From Acidobacteria bacterium UBA6911 (lineage in GTDB: Bacteria > Acidobacteriota > UBA6911): a stretch of DNA of 26,029 bases. The notes beneath the pieces are model-generated. The model did not search any database and was not told the origin of the DNA. It saw only the letters and a list, made by a program, of their open reading frames with translations. The stretch spans positions 1 through 26,029 of the forward strand of contig DKBB01000331.1 in the NCBI GenBank assembly GCA_002451015.1, in the 5' to 3' direction. A program made the translations under genes and the position numbers. Numbering within the stretch: position 1 is the first letter of the stretch; the number at the start of each line of letters is the position of its first letter. Shown here one piece after another: positions 7,299 to 15,264 of the stretch.

Positions 7299-7754
7299 TC
7301 AGATAAGACGCACCATACGAAAGGCATCCTCGTTTCCGTTATAGTAACCATACAGAGTTTCGATATACCGGTAACGCATTCTTTCATAGAGGCTTTGCGC
7401 CTCAAGGTTGCCGGTTCCGACTTCCAGAATGGCCGTAGTTATTTTCCGCAGCTTCAGCAAGCGGTGTAAATCCTCCATCAGCATGGAACCAATTCCGCGT
7501 CGCCGCGCAGAAGGAATAACGTCCAGTGTGAGAATGTGCCCCTGCCGATCATCTTCAATCCGTGCCAGAATGAATCCTGCGATACCATCGGGGATCTCGG
7601 CGATCCGAGCAATGCTGCCGGTTTGGTTGAGACCGATAAGAAGATCGCGCCTGGAAAAGGCTATATCCGCCGGAAAACAGATGTGGTCGATCGCATAAAG
7701 CACTTCCAGGTCTTTCGCCTGAAAATCACGAATTCTTAGCGACCGTTCAAACAT
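7299..7754 (-). CDS. GNAT-family N-acetyltransferase (RimI-like)
   Basis: This is a 151-residue single-domain GNAT acetyltransferase. It begins MFERSLRIRDFQAKDLEVLYAI and has the acetyl-CoA pyrophosphate-binding loop RRRGIGSML (Q/RxxGxG/A), preceded by 'HILTLDVIPSA' and followed by 'AILEVGTGNLEAQSLYERMRY', the typical RimI-type region with a conserved Asn and Tyr. The length agrees with RimI (about 150). The frame continues upstream to 7910, but that would overlap the divergent Nudix gene, and ATG 7754 is preceded by TATAAT, so 7754 is chosen. The substrate could be an N-terminal amino group (such as ribosomal protein S18 for RimI) or a small molecule; the sequence cannot decide. Cytoplasmic. 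Confidence 0.85.
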   Translation of the reverse strand: MFERSLRIRDFQAKDLEVLYAIDHICFPADIAFSRRDLLIGLNQTGSIARIAEIPDGIAGFILARIEDDRQGHILTLDVIPSARRRGIGSMLMEDLHRLLKLRKITTAILEVGTGNLEAQSLYERMRYRYIETLYGYYNGNEDAFRMVRLI

Positions 7755-7760
7755 ACTGCT

Positions 7761-7766
7761 ATTATA
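7761..7766 (-). promoter_or_regulatory. -10 promoter box for the GNAT gene, leaderless
   Basis: On the minus strand a perfect TATAAT ends 6 nt before the ATG at 7754, placing the predicted transcription start at the start codon itself. No Shine-Dalgarno sequence is present. A -35 is weak (TTCACC, 19-nt spacer). Confidence 0.45.
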
Positions 7767-7782
7767 AGCTTTTGGACATTTC

Positions 7783-7805
7783 CCGGGTGAATTGAAAACA
7801 CCCGG
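7783..7805. promoter_or_regulatory. Palindrome in the divergent GNAT-Nudix intergenic region
   Basis: CCGGGTG (7783-7789), 9-nt spacer, CACCCGG (7799-7805) is a perfect 7-bp inverted repeat. It overlaps the expected -35 zone of the GNAT promoter and lies 25 bp before the Nudix start. It could be a shared operator or, as RNA, a hairpin. Confidence 0.35.
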
Positions 7806-7829
7806 ACGGATGGTCTTTAAAGGGAAACC

Positions 7830-8396
7830 ATGTCTGGCGGCGATAAGAGCTTCGGTTTGAAGCACTCGGCAAAAATCCGGTGGGCAAAGTTCTGTCCACG
7901 CTGCGGACATCCGCTTGAACTACGTTTTCTTGATGAGGAACAAAAACCTCAAAAAGTCTGCGGGAACTGCGGATTCATTTTCTACCTGAATCCGAAAGTC
8001 GCTGCGGGAACGATCCCGCGACAGGACGGGAAGATCTGGTTGATTCGCAGGAATATCGATCCCTCTTCAGGCAGTTGGACCTATCCTGGAGGCTACGTCG
8101 ATTTGGGGGAATGCGTTCCGGATGCCGCCGTACGGGAAACCTATGAGGAAACCATGCTTCGAATCCGTCTGGACCGCCTATTGAATGTTTATTCCTATGG
8201 CGAATCGGGTATTGTTATGATCGCTTACTGTGCAACAGTCATTGGCGGAACTCCGGGAATAACCCCGGAAAGCCGGGAAATCAGGTCATTCCATCTTGAT
8301 GAGATTCCCTGGGACGACCTGGCTTTTCCTTCGACCCGTGAAGCATTGGCCGAGTATGTAAAGCAGGAAAGACTGCAGACTGAAGACTTAAAATAG
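7830..8396 (+). CDS. Nudix hydrolase with N-terminal zinc ribbon
   Basis: This is a 188-residue protein. Residues about 21-50 form a zinc ribbon, FCPRCGHPL and KVCGNCGF, as in NADH pyrophosphatase (NudC)-like and ADP-ribose-type Nudix proteins. The Nudix box follows: GYVDLGE, seven residues, then RETYEETML. This fits Gx5Ex7REUxEExGU except that the penultimate Gly is Met, a small deviation; the catalytic Glu residues are kept. Such enzymes hydrolyse nucleoside diphosphates linked to another moiety; the exact substrate cannot be read from sequence. SD AGGG lies 6 nt before the ATG. It is divergent from the GNAT gene, with a 75-bp gap, and is followed by a probable terminator. Confidence 0.88.
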   Translation: MSGGDKSFGLKHSAKIRWAKFCPRCGHPLELRFLDEEQKPQKVCGNCGFIFYLNPKVAAGTIPRQDGKIWLIRRNIDPSSGSWTYPGGYVDLGECVPDAAVRETYEETMLRIRLDRLLNVYSYGESGIVMIAYCATVIGGTPGITPESREIRSFHLDEIPWDDLAFPSTREALAEYVKQERLQTEDLK

Positions 8397-8433
8397 ATAA
8401 AAAACAGATATTCACGCATCCTGTAAGGAATAC

Positions 8434-8462
8434 GGGGAAGAATCCCTCTTTATTTTCTTTTG
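8434..8462 (+). terminator. Rho-independent terminator after the Nudix gene
   Basis: GGGGA (8434-8438), loop AGAA, TCCCT (8443-8447) forms a 5-bp stem with one G-U pair, followed by a T-rich tract to about 8462. It lies 37 nt after the Nudix stop and separates that gene from metG. Confidence 0.45.
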
Positions 8463-8555
8463 AAATTTTCAGGTTGCGCCCTGGATCGGTTTTAGCGTGC
8501 AACGTTCAAAATTGCAACAAGTAACGATGTTTTAATGTTAAGAAAGGATTTTCCT

Positions 8556-10238
8556 GTGGATGATTCAGAACAAAAACTTCTTGTGACTGCGGCACTTCCT
8601 TACGCGAACGGGCCCCTGCATGTCGGGCATCTTGCCGGAGCCTACATCCCGGCAGATGTTTTTGTCCGATACCAGAGGCTGAAAGGCTCCAATGTCCTGT
8701 TCATTTGCGGTTCCGACGAACATGGAGTTCCCATCAAGATCCGGGCCGACAGAGAAGGCATCACACCCCAAGAAGTGATCGACAGATACCACGGCATGAT
8801 GCGTAAAAGCTTCCAGGGCATAGGATTGGGGTTCGACAACTACTCGCGCACTTCCCTGCCGTTGCATCATAAAATATCCCAGGAGTTTTTTCTTACCCTG
8901 AATCGCAAGGGCTTCGTTACGGAAAAATCCGTACAGCAATATCACTGCAATACCTGCGGGCGCTTTCTTCCCGACAGGTATATCGAAGGCGAATGCCCCC
9001 ATTGCCACCAGGACGGAGCACGCGGGGATCAGTGTGAATCCTGCGGTCGATGGTTGGAACCGGAACAACTGATTGATCCAAAATGCAAGGAGTGCGGATC
9101 CTGTCCGGAAATGCAGTCAACGAAACACTGGTATTTCCGCCTGTCTGAATTCCAGGGAAAGCTTGAAGAATGGCAAGCTTCCAAATCCGACTGGAAGAGC
9201 AATGTTAGGGAATTCTGTTCCGGGTGGTTCCAGGAAGGCCTTACGGACAGACCGATCACACGGGATATCGACTGGGGCGTTCCTGTTCCCTTGCCGGATG
9301 CTGAAGGGAAAGTACTGTATGTCTGGTTTGACGCTCCTATTGGCTATATTTCCTCTTCTGTTGAATGGGCCCAGAAACAGGGTCAACCGGAACTCTGGCG
9401 CGAATACTGGTTCGATCCCAATACCCGACTGATTCATTTCATCGGCAAGGACAACATAGTTTTTCATGCCATTGTCTGGCCCGCCACCCTAATGGCACAT
9501 GGCGATTTCGTTCTTCCGGACCATATTCCGGCAAACGAGTTTCTGAACATCGAGGGGGAAAAGCTGTCTACGAGCCGCAACTGGGCTGTCTGGGTGGATG
9601 AATATCTCGACGTTTTCCCACCCGATCCGCTGCGCTATTACCTCGAGGCGAACGCGCCGGAAAGCAAGGACGCGGATTTCGGATGGAAGGATTTCCAGGC
9701 GCACAACAACAATGAACTGGCGGACGTTCTGGGGAACCTTATCAACCGTTGCCTGTCGTTCACGGAAAAGAATTTTGATAACAGGGTACCCCCGGCCTGC
9801 AAACCCGAAGATGCCGATCGAGCCGTTCTGGACGCTATCGCCCACTCGGCTCAAACGATAGCCGCAGCGCTGGAGAGTTTCCAGGTTCGCCGCGCCGTGA
9901 ATGAAATGATGGATCTGGCCCGGACCGGCAACAAATACTTCAACGATTCCGCCCCGTGGAAGGCGCTCAAAACCGATCGGGAACGCTGCGGGACCATTCT
10001 GAACACGACACTGCAGCTTCTGGCTTCGCTCGCGGTCCTCATGGAACCATTTCTACCTTTTTCAGCAGAGAAACTGTGGCAAATGCTGAACGGTTCCGGT
10101 TCTCACCGGGAGCAGTGCTGGAATGCAATACAGGATCTGCGACTTGCAGACAGTCATCCGCTGGGAAAACGCGAAATCCTGTTCGAGAAAATAGAGGACG
10201 GGATTATTGAAGAGCAGGTAGCAAAATTGCATTCCTAA
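8556..10238 (+). CDS. metG: Methionine--tRNA ligase
   Basis: This 560-residue class I aminoacyl-tRNA synthetase charges tRNA-Met. The N-terminal Rossmann fold has LPYANGPLHVGH (HIGH motif at residues 22-25) and FICGSDEHG. A zinc-binding insertion carries two knuckle pairs, CNTCG/CPHC and CESCG/CKEC, the four-CxxC type seen in E. coli-like and archaeal enzymes. The KMSKS loop reads KLSTS (from K336), with the second Lys replaced by Thr. An anticodon-binding helical domain follows. The C-terminal EMAP II/Arc1p-like domain of longer enzymes is absent, so it is the short form. Start: GTG 8556 has AAAGGA 7 nt upstream; the in-frame ATG at 8535 has none, so GTG is preferred. No T-box leader is recognised. 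Cytoplasmic and essential. Confidence 0.95.
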   Translation: MDDSEQKLLVTAALPYANGPLHVGHLAGAYIPADVFVRYQRLKGSNVLFICGSDEHGVPIKIRADREGITPQEVIDRYHGMMRKSFQGIGLGFDNYSRTSLPLHHKISQEFFLTLNRKGFVTEKSVQQYHCNTCGRFLPDRYIEGECPHCHQDGARGDQCESCGRWLEPEQLIDPKCKECGSCPEMQSTKHWYFRLSEFQGKLEEWQASKSDWKSNVREFCSGWFQEGLTDRPITRDIDWGVPVPLPDAEGKVLYVWFDAPIGYISSSVEWAQKQGQPELWREYWFDPNTRLIHFIGKDNIVFHAIVWPATLMAHGDFVLPDHIPANEFLNIEGEKLSTSRNWAVWVDEYLDVFPPDPLRYYLEANAPESKDADFGWKDFQAHNNNELADVLGNLINRCLSFTEKNFDNRVPPACKPEDADRAVLDAIAHSAQTIAAALESFQVRRAVNEMMDLARTGNKYFNDSAPWKALKTDRERCGTILNTTLQLLASLAVLMEPFLPFSAEKLWQMLNGSGSHREQCWNAIQDLRLADSHPLGKREILFEKIEDGIIEEQVAKLHS

Positions 10239-10333
10239 AGGAAAACCAGGGAGGTACCTGACCGCCGAAACACAGAGGTTCTCTGACGAAACAATTATTT
10301 AATAAAAATACCTGCTATCCTCGGCAGAAAGTT

Positions 10334-11458
10334 CTAAAGAGGAAGGTGCTCCACGACAGTAATGCCGTAACCGTGAAGGCCGACAATTTTCTTCGGGCGG
10401 TTGGTAAGCAAACGGATCTGGTGCACACCCAGTGCCCGGAGCATTTGGGCTCCGATGCCGTATATCCGCAGATCGCTGGAGGGATCTGAAATCGGATTGA
10501 TCCCGGCTGCTCTGGATCCGGCGCTCTTCCCGCCGTTTCCGTTAATCTCGTCCACGAGATTGTGCGCCTTCTCTTCCTGCCTGAGATAAACCAGGATGCC
10601 CTGTCCGTTTTCCTCGATTTTTTTAAGTGCGGCTTTCAGTTTATTTTTCCCGCCTGTCCGCAATGAGCTGAAAACATCGGACATGGTTGATTGGGAATGA
10701 ACGCGGACCATCACCGGCGCCTCAGGATTGATATCTCCTTTAACCAGCGCGATGTGCTGCTCGTTGTCCAGTTCATTCTCGAAAATCACTATTTTGAATT
10801 CGCCGAACTCGGTTGGGAATTTCGCATCCGCAATCTGCTTGACGAACGTTTCCGTTCTGAGCCTGTAGGCGATAATATCGGCGACTGTGACGATCTTAAG
10901 TCCGTGCTCTTTGGCGACCTTCCTAAGGTCGGGCACCCTGGCCATGGTGCCGTCTTCGTTCATCACCTCGCATATAACGCCGGCAGGGTACAATCCCGCC
11001 AGCCGGGCGAGATCGACCGAAGCCTCCGTCTGGCCGGCGCGCATCAGTACGCCTCCGGACTGGGCTCTCAGCGGGAAAATATGGCCCGGGCGGGCCAGAT
11101 CCGCCGGAATCGTAGCGGGATCGACAGCGGTCAGAATGGTTTTGGCTCGGTCCGCCGCTGAGATCCCCGTGGTGACGCCATGACGCGCTTCGATGGAAAC
11201 GGTGAAGGCGGTTCCGAACTTGCTGGTATTGTCCCGTACCATCATCGGAATGCGAAGCTCGTCCAAACGCTCTCCGGTCATGGCCAGGCATATCAGGCCG
11301 CGGCCATACTTCGCCATAAAATTGATCATCTCCGGAGTTACTTTTACCGCTGCGGCTGTCAAATCACCTTCATTTTCACGGTCTTCATCATCGACAACGA
11401 TAACAATCCGCCCCTGTCTTATTTCCTCAATGGCTTCTTCAACACTGTTAAAACCCAA
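10334..11458 (-). CDS. ribBA: RibBA-type protein: DHBP synthase fused to a degenerate GTP cyclohydrolase II domain
   Basis: This is a 374-residue protein. Residues 1-200 are 3,4-dihydroxy-2-butanone-4-phosphate synthase: [11 protein letters not shown] (23-33), [11 protein letters not shown] and [10 protein letters not shown]. The usual GHTEA metal-ligand His reads Gln143 (GQTEA), a variant I believe occurs in other RibBA proteins. Residues 205-374 are clearly GTP cyclohydrolase II in fold ([41 protein letters not shown]). However, the three zinc cysteines are Ser257, Thr268 and Gly270, and the catalytic LRQEGRG is LRQEEKA. This half should be inactive as a cyclohydrolase, as in the RibBX class described in Proteobacteria. 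The start is TTG 11458 with GAGGTGA just upstream. No FMN riboswitch is seen. Confidence 0.9.
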   Translation of the reverse strand: MGFNSVEEAIEEIRQGRIVIVVDDEDRENEGDLTAAAVKVTPEMINFMAKYGRGLICLAMTGERLDELRIPMMVRDNTSKFGTAFTVSIEARHGVTTGISAADRAKTILTAVDPATIPADLARPGHIFPLRAQSGGVLMRAGQTEASVDLARLAGLYPAGVICEVMNEDGTMARVPDLRKVAKEHGLKIVTVADIIAYRLRTETFVKQIADAKFPTEFGEFKIVIFENELDNEQHIALVKGDINPEAPVMVRVHSQSTMSDVFSSLRTGGKNKLKAALKKIEENGQGILVYLRQEEKAHNLVDEINGNGGKSAGSRAAGINPISDPSSDLRIYGIGAQMLRALGVHQIRLLTNRPKKIVGLHGYGITVVEHLPL

Positions 11459-11728
11459 AATTCACCTCAAACATATTCTTAAGTTAATCTTCAAAAATAC
11501 CTTAAAGTGTAAAAAAATCAAAAATTAATCAATCACGCGTAGTATCCGGTTCTCCGTTCATCTTTCTGCGTTTTGAACTTCAATGGGAAAAGCCCGGATT
11601 TATCGTGCACCTTACTCCTGCGCAACAGTCATTAACTCGTTGTTTGGAACGAGAAAACAATGAATGCATTTCGATACGTCCCGCAAATGAAGTACAATCA
11701 TCCATCTTTTTGCAGGAAAGTGAGTTCC

Positions 11729-12433
11729 ATGATTCGAGCGACGTTCATTTATTTTTTTACCAGCCTGTATATACTGCTCCTGGCGCCGCCGGCTATGATA
11801 TGGACACTTATTTTCCATGACACCCGTCTGATTTACATTCTGGCGCGTTTCTGCTTTCGCATCATCGGTTTCATAGGCGGAATAAAAGTGACCATTCAGG
11901 GTAAGGAAAAAATACTGCCCGGAAAAGCCTATCTTTTTCTTTCCAACCACCAGGGAAATGCCGACGGTCCGATTCTATGTCACGCGACACCCAGAAATCT
12001 GAGGGCTTTGATAAAAACCGAAATGATGAAACTTCCGATCCTGTCCCTTGTTCTAAAACAATTACAGTTTGTGCCTATCGACCGGTTGAATCCCAAGAAA
12101 GCGCGCGAAGGCATCGATCGCGGAGCCAGACTGTTGTCGGAGGGGAAGTCCTTCTTTGCCTTTCCCGAGGGCACCCGAAGCAGGGACGGTCTTCTGGGAG
12201 AGTTTAAAAAGGGTGTTTTTGTGATGGCGATAAAGGCGGAGACCGCCGTCATTCCTGTCACTATTGTAGGCAGCGCTGCCATCCAACCTCCCGGCAAATA
12301 CACGATTGTCCCCGCACGGGTGCGGGTCGTTTTTCATGATCCCATTGACACAAACGGGATGCAGTTAGAGGACCGGGATCGCCTGGTTGAACTTACAAAA
12401 AACGCAATTGCATCTGAGCTACCCTGCACATAA
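11729..12433 (+). CDS. plsC: 1-acyl-sn-glycerol-3-phosphate acyltransferase (PlsC-like)
   Basis: This is a 234-residue membrane acyltransferase of phospholipid synthesis, transferring a second acyl chain to lysophosphatidate. It has a hydrophobic N-terminus (about residues 5-30 and 45-60), the catalytic HX4D motif in SNHQGNADGP, a substrate motif around FVPIDRLN, FPEGTRSRDG, and VIPVTIVGS near the end. This is the full set of PlsC blocks. The frame is open to an ATG at 11660, but the extra 23 residues are hydrophilic and unlike the family, and AGGAAAG precedes ATG 11729, so 11729 is preferred. It is divergent from ribBA and has no obvious partner; lysophospholipid substrate specificity cannot be read from sequence. 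Confidence 0.88.
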   Translation: MIRATFIYFFTSLYILLLAPPAMIWTLIFHDTRLIYILARFCFRIIGFIGGIKVTIQGKEKILPGKAYLFLSNHQGNADGPILCHATPRNLRALIKTEMMKLPILSLVLKQLQFVPIDRLNPKKAREGIDRGARLLSEGKSFFAFPEGTRSRDGLLGEFKKGVFVMAIKAETAVIPVTIVGSAAIQPPGKYTIVPARVRVVFHDPIDTNGMQLEDRDRLVELTKNAIASELPCT

Positions 12434-12461
12434 AAGGTCGTTGCACGCTCGACCATTAGAA

Positions 12462-12490
12462 GATGCGAACGTTTTATGACGAAGCGCATC
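12462..12490. terminator. Possible hairpin between convergent plsC and the exported hypothetical gene
   Basis: GATGCG (12462-12467) pairs with CGCATC (12485-12490) across a 17-nt loop, in the 72-bp gap between two convergent genes. A T-rich stretch (TTTATTTATAA) lies about 15 nt beyond on the plus strand. A weak terminator candidate. Confidence 0.2.
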
Positions 12491-12505
12491 CTCTGCAGCG
12501 AAGCT

Positions 12506-13159
12506 TTATTTATAATCCGGAATAAGTCTCCGGATTTTTTGATCCTTGATCCATCGGAGGGTGTTTTTGCGATTGGTCGTTATACTGACAAGTGTTTTAC
12601 TGTAATGCCGCAGTCGATACTGAACAAGCAGGGGATTATCCTCCCGGTCCAGGAACCACAACTCAGCCTTACGGCTATCTCGAACCCTGATCACCGGCAG
12701 CGACACGGGAAAATCGTTTACTTCCACCGTGAATTCATCCTCGCCCAGGTATGTCATTCGACCCTGAACGCGGTCGATTTTTAGTTTCGCTTCTTTGCCT
12801 TCTTTTAAATCGCGGTAAATCTGCCGGCTCAACCAGATTGTTGTTTCATTTTCCGCCCGGGTATCCACCCCCGATTTGAACAACCTGGTATTCACATACC
12901 CCTTCGCCTGCATCATCTCCTGCCTGGGAATCAACACCGTACCCTGCGATTTTTCGTCCTCCCACTCCATGAGAAGATCCGGTGAAAAGCAGGCTATCCT
13001 CACGACAAAATCCTTTGTCAAATCCTCCATGGGAATTTCCCAAACAAGAACGGTATCTTTTCCGAATACGGGCATTTTTTCGTCATGTCCGGAGGGGAAA
13101 CACCATGCGGCCGTACACAAAACAGCCAGAAAAAATCGACTGATATTCTTTCCCGGCAT
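12506..13159 (-). CDS. Exported protein of unknown function, downstream of riboflavin synthase
   Basis: This is a 217-residue protein I do not recognise. The start at 13159 gives a clean signal peptide (MPGKNISRFFLAVLCTAAWC...), whereas the longer frame to 13198 would overlap the ribE stop. The mature part is predicted to be mostly beta strands with conserved-looking charged turns, for example 'VLVWEIPMEDLTKDFVVRIA', 'GTVLIPRQEMMQAKGYVNT', 'TIWLSRQIYRDLKEGKEAKL' and 'AELWFLDREDNPLLVQYRL'. The sole cysteine after the signal region is in 'VVRIACF'. It ends basic (RRLIPDYK). It begins 7 nt after the ribE stop codon, so the two are almost surely co-transcribed, although a functional link to riboflavin is not evident. 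Its probable location is periplasm or envelope. No lipobox is seen. Confidence 0.75.
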   Translation of the reverse strand: MPGKNISRFFLAVLCTAAWCFPSGHDEKMPVFGKDTVLVWEIPMEDLTKDFVVRIACFSPDLLMEWEDEKSQGTVLIPRQEMMQAKGYVNTRLFKSGVDTRAENETTIWLSRQIYRDLKEGKEAKLKIDRVQGRMTYLGEDEFTVEVNDFPVSLPVIRVRDSRKAELWFLDREDNPLLVQYRLRHYSKTLVSITTNRKNTLRWIKDQKIRRLIPDYK

Positions 13160-13166
13160 TTTCACT

Positions 13167-13820
13167 TTAGAATCCCTGACTTTGAAGATATTCGGCACTT
13201 ATGCTGGATGGCTTCTTCTTATCCTTATCGATCCCTAGCTGGAAAAACCGTTCGAAATATTTCCCCAGTATGTCTACTTCCAGATTCACCGGATCCCCGA
13301 TATTCAACTGGGCCAGATTGGTTTCTTCCAGCGTAAGAGGAATCGCCGCGATGGAAAAGGATTCCTTCTCCAGAGAAGCTATGGTCAGGCTCACTCCGTT
13401 TACGGCGATAGAGCCTTTATAGACAAGATAGCGCTCCAGTTCCCGCGGGAACGAGAATGATATTTCAAATCCCTCTCCACTGGGAATCCTGGCCAGCAAT
13501 CGCCCGATACCGTCCACATGGCCCTGTACTATATGTCCGCCCAAGCGACCGCCAAGCATGAGAGATCGTTCAAGATTGACACGCATACCCTGTTTTGCCT
13601 TTTTGAAACTGCTGAGACGGAGGGTTTCCGCAGAGATGTCACAGGCAAAGGACCCGGTTTCAAAAGCTGTTGCCGTAAGGCAAACCCCGTTGACGGCAAT
13701 GGAGTCCCCGATTTTCAGTCCCGGGAGTATTTTCTTGGCTGAAATCGTTATCACAGCACCCTCATGGATGAAACGAATTTCCTGGATCGTACCGATTTCT
13801 TCGATTATTCCGGTAAACAC
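13167..13820 (-). CDS. ribE: Riboflavin synthase, alpha chain
   Basis: This 217-residue enzyme dismutates two 6,7-dimethyl-8-ribityllumazine molecules to riboflavin and a pyrimidinedione. It shows the internal duplication of the family: N-terminal half MFTGIIEEIGTI, GDSIAVNGVCLTA and GGHIVQGHVDGIG; C-terminal half KGSIAVNGVSLTI and a tail NLEVDILGKYFER. Length matches the usual 200-220. The GTG start at 13820 has AGGAGG 6 nt upstream, the strongest ribosome binding site in the window. No FMN riboswitch is visible in the 154-nt gap upstream. ribBA lies 1.7 kb downstream, separated by plsC; lumazine synthase and RibD are not in the window. The exported hypothetical gene follows after 7 nt. Cytoplasmic homotrimer in known cases. 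Confidence 0.95.
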   Translation of the reverse strand: MFTGIIEEIGTIQEIRFIHEGAVITISAKKILPGLKIGDSIAVNGVCLTATAFETGSFACDISAETLRLSSFKKAKQGMRVNLERSLMLGGRLGGHIVQGHVDGIGRLLARIPSGEGFEISFSFPRELERYLVYKGSIAVNGVSLTIASLEKESFSIAAIPLTLEETNLAQLNIGDPVNLEVDILGKYFERFFQLGIDKDKKKPSSISAEYLQSQGF

Positions 13821-13974
13821 ATCCGCCCTCCTGGATCAAATTATCCGCGCTGTGGAACGATTCCCCGGCATGAAACATCTATCGGTGCGAATAATGCTTC
13901 TTGAAAATCTTACCTGACGCCACAGGTTATTGAAAAGGCAGAAGTTCTCTTCATTCCTTCGGACGGGATCTCTT

Positions 13975-14715
13975 TCAGTGCACTCGGGAGCGTTCATCCG
14001 TGATTCGAAACACCTGCGACACTTCACCCGGCGTAAGGAATCTGTAATGACCGACAGGCAAATCCTTATCCGTTATAAAGCCGATCTTTATCCGTCGCAA
14101 TTTCAACACCGGGCAACCAACAGCCTCGAACATATCCCGGATCTGCCTGTTTCTACCCTGGATCAGCGTCACTTCATACCAGCCGTTGCGGTCTCCGCCA
14201 AGAGCCGTGATCCTGCAGGGTGCCAGCTGCACTCCACTTTTTAACCGTATCCCTTTACGGAGTTTTACCAGGTCCGTCCCGTCCGGTTTCGACCGGACCT
14301 TGACCTGGTAAACCTTGGGCATATGGTGACCCGCTTTTGCCACTCTCTGCGAAAAGTCTCCGTCGTTTGTGAGCAGGATCAGGCCTTCGGTATTGTAGTC
14401 GAGTCGTCCGACCGGATACACCTTCCCTTTTACCTTAACAAGATCGGTAACCTTCGTCCTTCCCTGGGGATCGGCGACGGAAGAAATAACCTGCCTCGGC
14501 TTGTTCAGAAGAATATACAGCTTTCGGGACGATACCTGGACCCTTTTCCCGTCCACCCTTATGGAATCATTTACGGGATCCGCCCGGGTTCCCAGCTGTG
14601 TCACGGTCTGCCCGTTTACGGTCACCCTGCCTTGCTGAATCATAAGCTCGGCTCTGCGGCGGGACGCCACTCCGGCGGATGCAAGAATCTTTTGCAGTCT
14701 TTCTCCGTGGTCCAT
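13975..14715 (-). CDS. rluB: 23S rRNA pseudouridine synthase, RluB/RsuA family
   Basis: This is a 246-residue protein. It has an N-terminal S4 RNA-binding domain (RLQKILASAGVASRRRAELM, with GRVTVNGQ) and a pseudouridine synthase domain with the RsuA-family signature VGRLDYNTEGLILLTNDG, which contains the catalytic Asp in RLD. 'YLLNKP'-type entry is present as YILLNKPRQVISS, and GRNRQIRDMF is near the end. The family isomerises uridine in 23S rRNA (RluB, U2605 in E. coli) or 16S rRNA (RsuA). The location directly behind scpA-scpB is the common arrangement for RluB, which supports that assignment. It starts 5 nt after the scpB stop, so it is the last gene of a four-gene operon. Cytoplasmic. Confidence 0.92.
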   Translation of the reverse strand: MDHGERLQKILASAGVASRRRAELMIQQGRVTVNGQTVTQLGTRADPVNDSIRVDGKRVQVSSRKLYILLNKPRQVISSVADPQGRTKVTDLVKVKGKVYPVGRLDYNTEGLILLTNDGDFSQRVAKAGHHMPKVYQVKVRSKPDGTDLVKLRKGIRLKSGVQLAPCRITALGGDRNGWYEVTLIQGRNRQIRDMFEAVGCPVLKLRRIKIGFITDKDLPVGHYRFLTPGEVSQVFRITDERSRVH

Positions 14716-14720
14716 CCGTA

Positions 14721-15260
14721 TTAAAGTTGCTCACTGGCGAGTTGAGCAAACTCCTCAAGAGTAGGCAGGTCCTTCAGACTCTTCAGCCCGAAATGAATCA
14801 GGAACTCCTTCGAGGTTCCATACAGGATCGGCCTGCCGACAACCTGTTTTCGTCCTACAATCGCAACCATATGCTTTTCCAGCAGGGTGTGCAGGGCGGA
14901 ACTGGATTTCTTGCCGCGAATGGAGAGAATTTCCGCCATGGTTACAGGCTGCTTATAGGCAATGACAGCCAGCGTTTCCAGTGCGGCCATTGACAGTTTC
15001 GCGTTTGGCCGCGTTTTGAGATAAGCCCGAATCTGTTCATGGTGTTCCGGGCGTGTCGTCATCCGGAATCCACCTGCGACTTCCCGTATAATCATGCCTC
15101 CCGGGCGTGCGTTAAACGTCTCAACCATGTTTTTGAGAGCCTGTTCCAGGACTTCCTTTGGCTCATCCGGGAAAACTTCCTGGTACTGTTCCGGCTTTAC
15201 CGGTTCCTCCGCTACGTAGATAATGGCTTCCATGACAGCCTGTATTTCAGTAATTTCCAT
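14721..15260 (-). CDS. scpB: Segregation and condensation protein B
   Basis: This is a 179-residue protein. ScpB forms two winged-helix domains and binds ScpA to complete the bacterial SMC condensin, which organises and segregates chromosomes. Family sequence is clear: 'EAIIYVAEEPVKPEQYQEVF' at the start, 'GGFRMTTRPEHHEQIRAYL', then the strongly conserved LSMAALETLAVIAYKQPVT, 'IRGKKSSSALHTLLEKHMV', GRKQVVGRPILYGTSKEFL and FGLKSLKDLP. Length is typical (170-200). It lies 4 nt after the scpA stop and 5 nt before rluB, so it is translated from the same message. Confidence 0.95.
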   Translation of the reverse strand: MEITEIQAVMEAIIYVAEEPVKPEQYQEVFPDEPKEVLEQALKNMVETFNARPGGMIIREVAGGFRMTTRPEHHEQIRAYLKTRPNAKLSMAALETLAVIAYKQPVTMAEILSIRGKKSSSALHTLLEKHMVAIVGRKQVVGRPILYGTSKEFLIHFGLKSLKDLPTLEEFAQLASEQL

Positions 15261-15264
15261 GACT

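Noticed and set aside
8535..8555. ATG 8535 as start of metG
   Set aside because: No SD precedes it, whereas in-frame GTG 8556 has AAAGGA at 7 nt; the extra seven residues are outside the usual MetRS N-terminus. It remains possible.
11459..11728. FMN riboswitch upstream of ribBA
   Set aside because: The conserved RFN segments are not present on the minus strand here, nor in the 154-nt gap before ribE.
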